Below are positions 1-10,589 of a stretch of DNA of 64,000 bases, in pieces (position 1 is the stretch's first letter; each line of letters starts with the position of its first letter). The stretch is from assembly GCA_019925795.1 (NCBI GenBank), contig CM034298.1:30315087-30379086 (forward strand). The letters run 5' to 3'. The position numbers and the translations under genes were made by a program. The stretch is from Dendrobium chrysotoxum. Taxonomy: Eukaryota; Streptophyta; Magnoliopsida; Asparagales; Orchidaceae. The notes under the pieces are model-generated. The model saw only the letters and a program-made list of their open reading frames with translations. It had not been told where the DNA came from and searched no databases.

Positions 1-305
1 TCCCCTCGCTTTCTCTTTATTTCTAATTATCTAACATTCTCCTTGTTGCCCTTTCTCCCCCTTTATCTCCTCTCTCTCTCCCTCCCTTTCTCTTTATTTC
101 TAATTCTCCATCATTCTCCTTCTTGTTCTATCTCCCTCTTTATCTCCTCTCTCTCTTTCTCTTCTCTCTCTCAACCTCCCTTTATCCTTCTTTCTAATTC
201 TCCATCATTCTCCTTCTTGCTCTATCTGCCTCTTTATCTCCTCTTTCTCTCTCTCCCCTCTCATTATTTCTAATTCTCCTTCTTGCTCTACCACTCTCTC
301 CCTCT

Positions 306-360
<55 letters not shown>

Positions 361-1647
361 CTTTCTAATTCTCCATCATTCTACCTGTATTCTCTATCTC
401 TCTCATTATTCTGATTCTCCATCATTGTCTCTCTCTCTCTCCCCCTTTATCCTTATTTCTAATTCTCCATCATTCTCCTTCTTGGTCTATCTCCCTCTTT
501 CTCTCCTCTCTCTCTCTCTTCTCTCTCTCCCCCCTGTATCATTATTTCTAGTCCTCCTTTTTGCTCTACCTCCCTCACTCTCTCTCTCTCTCTCATTATT
601 TCTAATTCTCCATCATTCTTCCTCTTGCTCTCTCTCTTCATTATTCTAATTCTCCATCATTCACTCGCTCTCTCCCCTCACTCTACCACCCTCCCTCCCT
701 CTCTCATTATTTCAAATTCTCCATCATTCTCCTTCTTGCTCTCTCTCTCTCTCTCCACCTCTCTCCTTTTTTCTAATTCACCCATCATTCTCCTTCGTGA
801 TCTATCTCCCTCTCTCTCCTCTCTCTCTCTTCTCTCTCATTATTTCTAATTCTCCAATTCTCTCTCTCTCTCTTTCTCTCTCTCCCCCTCTTCCCTCTCT
901 CGTTATTTCTAATTCTCCTTCTTGCTCTGTCTCCCTTTTCTCTCTCCTCTGTCTCTCTCTCCCTCACATTATTTCTAATTCTTAATCATTCTCTCTCTCC
1001 CCTTCTCCCTCTCCCCTCTCTCATTATTTCTAATTCTCTTTATTGCTCAATCTCCCTCTTTCTCTCTCCTCTCTCTGTCTCTCTCAATATTCCTAATTCT
1101 CTATTACTCTCCTTTTTCCTCTCTCTCTCCCTCTCCCCTCTCTCATTACTTCTAATTCTCCTTCTTGCTCAATCTCCCTCTTTCTCTCTCTCTCATTTTT
1201 TCTGATTCTCCATCATTCTCCTTCTTGCTCTCTCTCTCTCTCTCTTTCTCTATCCCTCTCTCATTATTTCTAATTCTTCATCATTCTCCATCTTGCTCGA
1301 TCTCCCTCTCTCTCTCTTTCTCTCTCTTCTCCATTTTCTCTTTATTTCTAATTCTCCATCATTCTCCTTCTTACTCTTTCTCCCTATTTCTCTCCTCTCC
1401 CTCTCTCCTCTCTCATTATTCCTATTCTCAATCATTCTCCCTCTTGCTCTCTCTCTCTCCACACTCTCATTATTTCTAATTCTCCATATCTCTTATTCTT
1501 GCTCTCTCTCTCTCTCTCTCCTTATATAAAATTCCCCATCATTCTCTCTCTCTCACTCTAATTATTTCTAATTCTCCAACATTCTCCTTCTTACTCTCTC
1601 TCTCATTATTTCTAATTCCCCATTATTCTCCTTCTTTCTCTCTCTCT

Positions 1648-1712
<65 letters not shown>

Positions 1713-2708
1713 TTCTCCCTCCCTCCCTCTCTCATTATTTCTAACTCTCCATCATTCTCCTTCTTGCTCTATCTCCCTCTTTCTCTCTATCTTCTCTCTC
1801 TCTCTCCCCTCTCTCTTAATTTCTAATTATCCATCATTCTCCTTCTTGCTCTATCTCCTACTCTCTCTACCTCTCTCTATCTCTTTCTCCCTCTCTCCTT
1901 ATTTCTAATTCTCCATCATTCCCCTTCTTGCTCTATTCCGTCTTTCTCTCGTCTCTCTCTCTCTCTCTTTCTCTCTCTCCCTTTCTCTCTCTCCTCTCTC
2001 TCTCTCCCCTTCTAATTCTCCATCATTCTCTTTCTCTTTCTCTCTCTCTCTCTCTCTCTCCCTCTCTCTCTCTCCTCTCTCTCTCTCTCTGTCTCTCTCT
2101 CATTATTCCAATTCTCAATCATTCTCCCTCTTGCTCTCTCTCTCTCCCACACTCTCATTATTTCGAATTCTCCATATCTCTTATTCTTGCTCTCTCTCTC
2201 TCTTTCTCTCTCTCTCTCCTTATATAAAATTCACCATCATTCTCCTTCTTGCTCTCTCTCTCTCTCTCTCTTTCTCCCTCCCTCCCTCTCTCATTATTTC
2301 TAATTCTCCATCATTCTCCTTCTTTCTCTATCTCCCTGTTTCTCTCTATCCTCTCTCTCTCTCTCCCCCCTCTCTCTTAATTTCTAATTATACATCATTC
2401 TCCTTCTTGCTCTATCTCCCACTCTCTCTATCTCTCTCTCTATCTCTTTCTCCCTCTCTCCTTATTTCTAATTCTCCATCATTCCCCTTCTTGCTCTATT
2501 CTGTCTTTCTCTCGTCTCTCTCTCTCTCTCTCTCTCTCTCCCTCCCTCTCTTATTATTTCTAATTTTTCAACATTCTCCTTCTTGCTCTATCTCACTCTT
2601 TCTCTCTCCTCTCTCTTTTTCTCTCTCTCCCCTTCTAATTCTCCATCATTCTCTCTCTCTCTCTCTGTCTCTCTCTCTCGGTATTATCCTCCCTCTCTCT
2701 CATTATTT
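1..2708 (+). repeat. CT-rich minisatellite array, outer part of left inverted arm
   Basis: The + strand is almost purely pyrimidine with short A/G-containing landmarks. Degenerate units of roughly 70-100 bp combine an AT-containing core (TTCTAATTCTCCATCATTC), a CTTCTTGCTCTATCTCCCTC segment and variable (CT)n. Variant cores recur in a fixed order: CTAACATTCTCCTTGTTGC near 30, TTCACCCATCATTC near 776, CTTATATAAAATTC near 1520 and again near 2217. There is thus order above the monomer. Long Ser/Leu/Ile ORFs here are translations of the repeat, not genes. I see no gene in this stretch. Confidence 0.9.
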
Positions 2709-2774
2709 GCGCTCTGGTTCTCTCCCGTGAAGGAGGTTTTGCCGCCGTGAGTACTTTGTTCTTGCTCTTGGGTT

Positions 2775-5304
2775 ATGGTGGGGGGTGACCGCCGGTCACC
2801 CTCCCATCATCCCATGAGGAGCGGCGAAGGGAGGGTACTGATGATGAGCGTAGCTCGGGGGTTAGGGAGGCTAAGTTCGAAGGTGGGAGGAATGTGGTTG
2901 GTGGGAGTAGTACGGGGGTTGAGATCGGCATTGGTGGAGGGTTCAGCGGTGAGAGGATGTTTTCGTTTACTAGATCTGGAGGTTTGGCAGACATTGGGGC
3001 GGAAGGGAAGCGCCTTGTATACGTTCGCTCTCCTGTTAAAGCTGAGAGTGCAAGGTCTGTTGGATCGATGGAAGCCGTTGGTCATGACGCTCTATCCATT
3101 GATGGGCGAGATCCCCATTTGAGCTTTGAGAATCCAGAGATGCTTGATCAGGACATGTCATTGCAGGATTCATCTGATCTGGATGAAGCAATGGAAATAT
3201 TGGGCGGCTATGAGGATGTGGAATCTGCTATGGAGGAGATAGATAAAGTTGGGTCTCTGAATCTGATGGAACCGAGCATTCAGGCTGCGGCTCAGGGACT
3301 GGATGAGCATTTGGATGCTGATTTGGCAAAGGTGAGTAGAATCTTACATAACCCGATGTTTGAACCTGAGAATATTCAATTTACGTTTGGAGGAATGGGA
3401 CGTATTGGAGATCTGGGGCGCTTCGGTCAGGATGCTCATGTGGACATGAATCGTAGCTTGCAAGGGTCACAGGTTAGCTTCGGTATTCTTGGGAAGTTAG
3501 ATAAGGGAAAAGGTGGAAGTATGCCTGTGATGGGGGAAGGATCAGGTTCTAGATGCAATGACACCATTGTTACTCCGATTTGTGCATCAGATGTTTGTAA
3601 AAATGCCACTGCAGTGGATCGTCCTGCACAGCAATTTTTGTTTAATTCTGGACCTTCAGCTTCGGTTGAGAAGGAAGTAAATGGTAGTGGGCCTATTTCT
3701 AATGCTTAGAAGAAGTCCATGCCAATTAAGCTGAGTTTGAATGAAGATACAGGGAGCTTTCTGCGAGAGGATGGATTGGTGAGGCTAGACTTGGATAAGG
3801 CCAGAGGAAACATTCAAAAGTTGAATAGGACTCTTGTTGGTTGTTTGTTGGGACGTCGACTTCCATTTTGGGTGGTGTAAAATGAGCTCCAACGGAAATG
3901 GGGGCATCTTGGACTTACGAAGGTCACGCCTATGGGCTCGGATTGCTTTCTATGTTGGTTTGAGAACATGGAAGCACGGAATCATGTTTTGATTGGGGGG
4001 CCATGGTATATTGCTGGACAGATTATTGGGATTGAGCAATGGACTTCAGGTTTTTCGGCTAAATCTATGAAAGGGTTTACATCTCCAGTTTGGATTAGGC
4101 TTCCAAACCTGCCTTTGGAATATTGGGATGCCTCCAACTTAGCTAGATTAGCTGCGGGTATTGGAGAACCATTATTAATGGATGAACAAACTAGAGACTG
4201 GAATAGATGTGCTTTTGCACGTATATGTGTAAGATTGGATTTGTCCAAAAGATTGCCTAAAGGTGTTTGGGCACAAGGTTTGGGAGGGGCTTTCTTCCAA
4301 CCAATTGAATATGAAGGAATACCTTTGATTTGCTTGAAGTGTGGTAAAGTTGGGCACAAAGCTGAATTATGTAAAGAGGTTCTTAGTCAGCCAAGACAGC
4401 AGGATTTGAAGGCTAAAGATGAGCAGAAAATTTTAGCTGGAGCTACACTTGGTATTGATGTTGGCTTGAGACATGAGAGCTCGGTTGACCTGAGGGTGGA
4501 AGGTGATTCTGGATCTAATCTGACAACAGGCAAGCTAAAGGAGGCAGTTGGGTTATCGCAGGAGCAGTTTTCTGTTGTGGATAGAGACCATGGGGAATGG
4601 ACTGTTGTGGCTAGGAGGAGACGTCCAAATAATGCAAGAATGGGGTTTAAAGCAGAAGATAATAGTAATAGGCCTGCTTCTCGAGATTTGGCAAGTAAGC
4701 CTATTTGGAGAGAGGTGAAAAGAAATCAGGAAGTTATTAAAGCTGAAAGGTTGGAGGAATCGCAGGCTGATGGGGAGTTACTCCAGCTGGTGGAGATTTT
4801 TCTTTCTCACAAAATGTTGATGTTAATGTTTCGGGTAAGATGGAAGTGGCTGAGATGTTGGATGAAAATGGTTTAAATTCTGGAAATTTGTTGTCTTCAG
4901 TTCCAAATAAGATGGGGAAGTTTATGAAGTTGAAAGATCCTAGTAGTGTGATGTCTCCCTCACAGACATTGGTTCCTAAGGTGTTGAATTTCTCGGGCAG
5001 CAGAGTTTCTGTAACTTCTGGGGTGATGAAGCCGGTGGGAAGACAAGACAGAAGAATGGTTTCTGCTAAAGAGCTGCCACGGGTGAGTTCTTTGAAGAAG
5101 TTGCCTCGTGCTAAGAGGAATAAAGCTGGGAAGGATGATTGGGTTGATACGTCCTTAGATAATCTGGTTAATGTTATTGATAATTCTGCTTGTAAGAAGG
5201 GTATTGATGCCGATTTGGGTGGGGAGGCTTCCTACTCTGATCATGCTAAATTTGTTGAAAATTTCAGCGGCGGGGACGCTTCCCCATTGGTGGATCATGT
5301 TTAG
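2775..5304 (+). pseudogene. LINE A ORF1 (nucleic-acid-binding protein), broken
   Basis: In the family, ORF1 protein binds LINE RNA in the RNP. The ATG at 2775 (MVGGDRRSP) matches the intact start in LINE C and the corresponding MAGSDRRSP of LINE B. A DUF4283-like region (about 3790-4160) is followed by a CX2CX4HX4C knuckle (CLKCGKVGHKAELC, about 4330-4375). Lesions seen by comparison with LINE C are a 1-nt loss near 2840, a TAG at 3707-3709 (shared with C), a CAA-to-TAA stop at 3878-3880 (A only) and a 1-nt loss near 4773. The last frame ends with TAG at 5302-5304, overlapping the ORF2 ATG at 5297 by 8 nt. The protein cannot be made whole. Identity as ORF1 is secure from order, knuckle and the matching LINE B gene. 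Confidence 0.9.
5272..5285 (+). other. Predicted hairpin just upstream of LINE A ORF2 start
   Basis: GGGGA-CGCT-TCCCC can form a 5 bp stem with a 4-nt loop, ending 11 nt before the ORF2 ATG at 5297. The same element is present at 26505-26518 in LINE C (minus strand) and, with loop CGCC, at 12687-12700 in LINE B. The stretch also encodes the conserved ORF1 C-terminal GGDASP, so protein-level constraint is an alternative reason for its conservation. Confidence 0.5.
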
Positions 5305-8300
5305 TATACTATGCTGGAATTGTAGAGGTGCTCGTAAGAAGGAAACGGGAAACTACTTACGGCACCTTATTGGGGAGAATAATGTCAGCTTTATTGGTTT
5401 GCTTGAGACAAAGGTTGAGACTTTCTCTCGGAAGGATATTGATAAGCTTGCGGGACGAGATTGGGAATATGTTTTTCAACCGGCCATTGGAAGGTCTGGA
5501 GGTATTTTGGTTATTTGGAGAGGTAATGTTGCTTCTTTTCATGTTACCTTTCAATCCAATCAGTGTATAATGGGTAGGCTTGAAGTTTCTAATGATATTG
5601 ATTGGGAGGTAGCAATTGTTTGTGCTAATAAAGAAAGGTATATAAGGAGGACAGTTTGGGATGACATTTCTAGGTGCCATTCAGATGGATCACCTTTACT
5701 GGTTGGGGGTGATTTCAACTGTATCATGTCACAAGAGGATAAGAAGGGGGGTAAGCCTTTCCATTTTTCTTTGGCTTCTACTGAGATGGGAGATTTTATG
5801 GCAGCAAATGACTTGATTGATCCTGGCTTTTCTGGTCATGCTTATACTTGGACCAATAATAAGGATGCTAGAAGCAGAATTTTTTCAAGATTGGATCGGT
5901 TTCTTATCAGTTCTTCGATTCTTGATGCTTTTCAAAGTCTGAAGGTCTGACACCTTACTAGATTGGCTTCAGATCATTGCCCAATCTTATGCACTATCCA
6001 AGGGGAGGTGAGAAGACAATATTCACATTGGATAAAGTTTGAAGACATTTGGGCTACTTATTCGAAAGCATGGCAGCTGGTTTGGGAGAAATGGAAGGTG
6101 GCTGATAAGGGGAATGAGGCTTCCAAGCTACATAAGAAGTGCCAGAGATCTCTTAAGGCACTTTTCTTTTGGAGTAAAAATAAAATTAAGATGCTGAATC
6201 AGTTGAAGGAGGAGTTGGATAGGGAGATTAAAGCATTGCAAGAAATTGAATGTTTGCCGAGTGGATTGTCTGATGTGCAAACTGAAGAATTAAGGTACAA
6301 AGTGCAGTTGTTGAATGGTACTCTTGCCCGGATCATGACTTGGTGGAAACAACGTGCTAAAGTGAAATGGATTGAAGAGGGGGATGGAAATACCCATTTT
6401 TTTCACTCTATGGCTTCGGCTAGGAGGAGATCAAACAACATTTCTACCTTGAAGCTCTCAGATGGAACTTTTGTCACGGACGAAAGGGATCTAGCCTCAT
6501 CTCGGGTTTCTTTGAGCAGAAATGGCTGGAGCAATCTATTGTTGAGGATGGATGGCCTTCTTTTGTAACCCAAATGAATGTTGTAAAACAATTTGCTGAT
6601 GTTTTGGATAGTGAAGTTACTAAGGATGAAATTTGGGCTGTTATTTGTTCCTTGGGGCATAATAGAGCACCTGGAAGAGACGGCATTACCTCTTCTTTCT
6701 TTAAGTTTTTTTGGGAAATTGTAGGGGAGCAAGTATCTAAGGCTTGCTTGGAATTCTTTTCTACTGGACATATGGACCCCTATTGGAAGGAAACTGTAGT
6801 TGTTTTGGTGCCTAAAGTCAAAAATCTTGATCATCCATCTAAATTTAGACCAATAAGCCTTTGTCAAACAATCTATAAGATTGTTGCAAAGGTCTTAGTA
6901 AATAGGGTAAAAGGGGTGCTACCAAAGTTGATTTCTGAGGAACAAGCTGCTTTTGTTCCAGGACGGTCAATCTCTAACCTATGCTTGTTGGGGCAGGAGT
7001 TAATTAATAAATTCAAGGTCTCTAAGTCATCTGTTGGGTTTTTTGCTTTGAAGGTGGACATGGAGCAAGCATATGATAAAATGAGTTGGAAGACACTTGA
7101 GTTGGTGTTGAGGCGTATGGGGTTTCCTCCTAGATTCTGCACATGGGTGTTGAATTGTGTTCAAGCTCCAAAGTTTTCTATACTCATTAATGGACAGCTT
7201 ACAGAGGGGATTATAGCTGAATGTGGATTTCGTCAAGGATGTCCGTTATCACCCTATTTGTTTATCCTTTGCTCGGAGTTGTTGTCTTCACACTTCCATC
7301 AGAACTTTCAGGGATTGGGTGTTCCGATCAGTGGAGGGGGACCTTTGGTCTCCCATCTTCTTTATGCTGACGATATTTTGATCTTTGCAGGTGCTTCCAT
7401 TCCAAATGTGAAGAAGGTTATTACTATTTTGGAAGACTATTGCTCTTGGACGGGCCAAAGAGTGAATCGAAGCAAATCTGCTGTTCTTTTTAGTAAATTG
7501 ACATCTTCTTCTACAAAATCTCACCTGTCTAGGCTTGCTGGCTGTCGTAAGGTGGAAGAAATGGAGTACTTAGGTATCAAATTTGCTTTGAGGAGGCTTA
7601 CAAAGAAGGACTTTGCTCCATTGCTATAGAATGCTCGAGCCAACACCTTGACATGGGGTATTAGACATCTCTCTTTGGCGGGGAGAGTCACTTTGATTAA
7701 TGTTGTTCTATTTCCTTTGTCTGTTTATTTGGTGTCTCATACCTTAGTTCCGAGAAGTGTTTTAAATCATATTGAGATGTTATGCCGCAACTTCCTTTGG
7801 GATACAGATGTTAATCACAGGAGCCTACATTATGCTTCCTGGGAAACTGTTTCACGTCCAAGGCGTAAGGGAGGACTTGGTTTTCATGCTAGTGTAAATT
7901 GGATTGGGCCTCTAATGTCTCGGATTGCTTGGGACTTCATCTTTAAGCCTATGGATCTCTTCCAGCGTTGCATGAGACAGAAATATGGTGATTGGCCATG
8001 GAATATTGAATTTAAACGAGGTGATTCCATTGGCTGGAAGGTAATTTGTGATGGTGCGAATAGTTTGAGCTGTTGTGTTCGCTGGAAGGTTTGTAATGGC
8101 AGAGATATTGATGTGTTAAACCACATTTGGATACTTGATAATGCTATTTCTAGCTGGCCTACGTTCTGTAACATTGAAGCTATTGAAAATTTAAATGTGG
8201 CTGAATTTATTACGGAGGAGAAGATGTGGGACAGGCCGAGGCTGCTCCTCTGCTTTGGAGATCTTTTAGTGGACAGAATCTGTGAAGTGGCCATCTGGAA

Positions 8301-9215
8301 GGATTTAAGTTCTGATTCTTTAGAACTTATGAAAAGCCCATTGGGTTCCACTATTTCGGCTGTTGTTTATAATAGACTGTTTCAGGATGTTGATGACCCT
8401 GTATGTACTATTCTAAAAATTGGGTTGAGTCCCCGGGAAAGACTCTTTTGGTGGAGGATTTATAAAGGTATTGTTCCAACTTGTGTTTGGCTGCATGGCC
8501 GAGGCTTTGAGGTAAACTTATTGTGTCCTGTTGGATGCCATGCGCTTGAAGATATGGATCATATTACTACAGGTTGCAAACAGCTTCGGGATATATTGGC
8601 CTATTTGCATGGATGGGGTTTCTTTACCCCACGGTTTTCTTCTTTTAAAAGCCTTCAAGTTGCATTAGAACAAAATGTCAATGTTAAAGACCAATGGGTG
8701 TTGACTTATTGCTATGCTGTTTATCATAGCTGGACTAATAGAAATGCGATTAAACATGGTAAGGGCAGCAGCTCGCCGGCTGTCATGGCAGCAAATATTT
8801 TGGAAGCTCTCAATCAAGATTGTTTTTCACTTCACCTGGAGCAACGGGATACCAACCAATCCTATGGATTGTTTACGCTTTCTTCTTCGGTGTGCCCCCC
8901 CCCCCCCGCCCATATAGAATGGTTGAAGATAAATGTAGATGGAGCTCTTCTTAAACCCAATGCTGGAGGAATTGGCATAGTTATACGGGATAGCTTCGGT
9001 AAGCTCATTGCCGCAAGCTGAACTGGATCAAGTCCTTCCAAAAAGTTTTATTTGTCCATACTTATAGAAGGTTCAACAAAGCGGCTCACTTTTGTGCCCA
9101 AAAGGCAATAGATAGTTCCTTTTCTTGGAGTATAGGAGATTCTAATAATTGGTGTATTCCTCAAGAATTTTTTAATATTCTTGAGGATGATAGTAGTTTT
9201 TCTTCCTTTGTTTAA
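5297..9215 (+). pseudogene. LINE A ORF2 (endonuclease / reverse transcriptase / RNase H), broken
   Basis: ORF2 nicks the target and copies LINE RNA at the nick. Endonuclease motifs are visible (WNCRGARKK after the start, GGDFN near 5708, SDHCP near 5970). The RT has FRPISLCQ, KVDMEQAYDK, FRQGCPLSPY and LLYADDILIF. A zf-RVT-like segment (RERLFWWRIYKGIVPTCVW) follows. Lesions are TGA at 5948-5950 (CGG in LINE C), a frameshift near 6485 shared with LINE C, and TAG at 7627-7629 (CAG in C). RNase H is internally deleted: its start (WLKINVDGALL, about 8920-9020) runs straight into the last helix region (VLFVHTYRRFNKAAH) and ends at TAA 9213. The missing part is roughly 200-250 bp, judged against LINE B. 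A 13-C tract at 8895-8907 precedes RNase H and is in frame here. Confidence 0.93.
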
Positions 9216-9300
9216 GGGCTGGTTGGCCTTTTAGTTTTTTTCTTATCTTTACTTGGTTGTAATGGTTTCTTTTAGATGAATGCAAAATGCAAAAGTTCAG

Positions 9301-9345
9301 CCCTCCCTCTCTCATTATTTCTAATTCTCCATAATTCTCCTTCTT

Positions 9346-9389
<44 letters not shown>

Positions 9390-9419
9390 TTTCAAATTCT
9401 CCATCATTCTCCTTCTTGC

Positions 9420-9471
<52 letters not shown>

Positions 9472-10128
9472 TCTCTCTCTCTCTCCCCCTATCTCATTAT
9501 TTCTAATCATTCTCCTTCTTGCTCTATCTTTCTATTTCTCTCTCTCCTCTCCCTGTCTCTCTTTCTCTCTCTCTCTCTCCCTCGCTTTCTCTTTATTTCT
9601 AATTCTCTAACATTCTCCTTGTTGCTCTTTCTCCCTCTTTATCTCCTCTCTCTCTCCCTCCCTTTCTCTTTATTTCTAATTCTCCATCATTCTCCTTCTT
9701 GCTCTATCTCCCTCTTTATCTCCTCTCTCTCTTTCTCTCTCTCTCTCTCAACCTCCCTTTATCCTTATTTCTAATTCTCCATCATTCTCGTTCTTGCTCT
9801 ATCTGCCTCTTTATCTCCTCTTTCTCTCTCTCCCCTCTCATTATTTCTAATTCTCCTTCTTGCTCTACCACCCTCTCCCTCTATCCTCTCTCTCTCTCTC
9901 TCTCTCTCATTCTTTCTAATTCTCCATCATTCTACCTCTATTCTCTATCTGTCTCATTATTCTGATTCTCCATCATTGTCTCTCTCTCTCTCCCCCTTTA
10001 TCCTTATTTCTAATTCTCCATCATTCTCCTTCTTGGTCTATCTCCCTCTTTCTCTCCTCTCTCTCTCTCTCTTCTTCTCTCCCCCCCCTCTATCATTATT
10101 TCTAGTCCTCCTTTTTGCTCTACCTCCC

Positions 10129-10199
<71 letters not shown>

Positions 10200-10499
10200 A
10201 TTTCTAATTCTCCATCATTCTTCCTCTTGCTCTCTCTCTCTCTCTCATTATTCTAATTCTCCATCATTCACTCTCTCTCTCCTCTCACTCTACCACCCTC
10301 CCTCCCTCTCACATTATTTCAAATTCTCCATCATTCTCCTTCTTGATCTCTCTCTCCACCTCTCTCCTTTTTTCTAATTCACCCATCATTCTCCTTCGTT
10401 ATCTATCTCCCTCTCTCTCTCCTCTCTCTCTCTTCCTCTCTTATTTCTAATTCTCCAATTCTCTCTCTCTTCTCTCTCTCCCCCTCTCCCCTCTCTCGT
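9301..10499 (+). repeat. CT-rich minisatellite between LINE A and LINE B
   Basis: This is the same satellite family as 1-2708 and holds no gene. Landmarks run in the order TTCAAATTC, TCTAATCATTCTCC, CTAACATTCTCCTTGTTGC (about 9600), TCTAGTCCTCC (about 10103) and TTCACCCATCATTC (about 10377). The same order is found in reverse complement at 22490 down to about 21265, downstream of LINE C. This supports the inverted duplication. Confidence 0.9.
10484..10499 (+). repeat. 5' target-site duplication of LINE B
   Basis: CTCTCCCCTCTCTCGT (16 bp) is repeated exactly at 16882-16897. The CGT is diagnostic: in the satellite it is followed by TATTTCTAATTATCC, as seen after the 3' copy, whereas here it is followed by the CT-rich LINE leader. 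Confidence 0.85.
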
Positions 10500-10589
10500 C
10501 TCTTCTCTCTCTCTCTCTCTCTCTCTCGCGCTCATTGCTCTCGGTGTGTGGAGGCGATTTTGGTGCGATTTGAGCGGGAAGTGCTGTCG

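Larger units (their letters stand above)
2709..9300 (+). mobile_element. LINE A: full-length but decayed LINE-1-like (plant L1 clade) retrotransposon
   Basis: The 6592 bp element has a short 5' leader, ORF1 (DUF4283-like plus CCHC knuckle) and ORF2 (endonuclease, reverse transcriptase, zf-RVT-like, partial RNase H). Its 3' end is GCAAAATGCAAAAGTTCAG with no poly(A). Both flanks carry a CCTCCCTCTCT..CATTATTT sequence (2688-2708 and 9301-9320, differing by CT slippage), consistent with a target-site duplication, although the satellite itself contains this motif. Several frameshifts and stops make it non-autonomous. LINE C (22491-29083, minus strand, 6593 bp) is the same insertion in inverted orientation, sharing flanks and internal lesions. 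Confidence 0.95.

Noticed and set aside
43..2730. Many Ser/Leu/Ile/Phe-rich ORFs, and Glu/Arg-rich ORFs on the other strand (also at 9172-10377, 16861-22515 and 29895-49804)
   Set aside because: They are translations of the CT/GA satellite in whatever frame lacks a stop. Low complexity, repeated, no domain, overlapping in all frames.
2773..9510. Antisense ORFs opposite LINE coding regions (also within LINE B, LINE C and the Copia element)
   Set aside because: Shadow frames of ORF1, ORF2, gag and pol with no recognisable domain.
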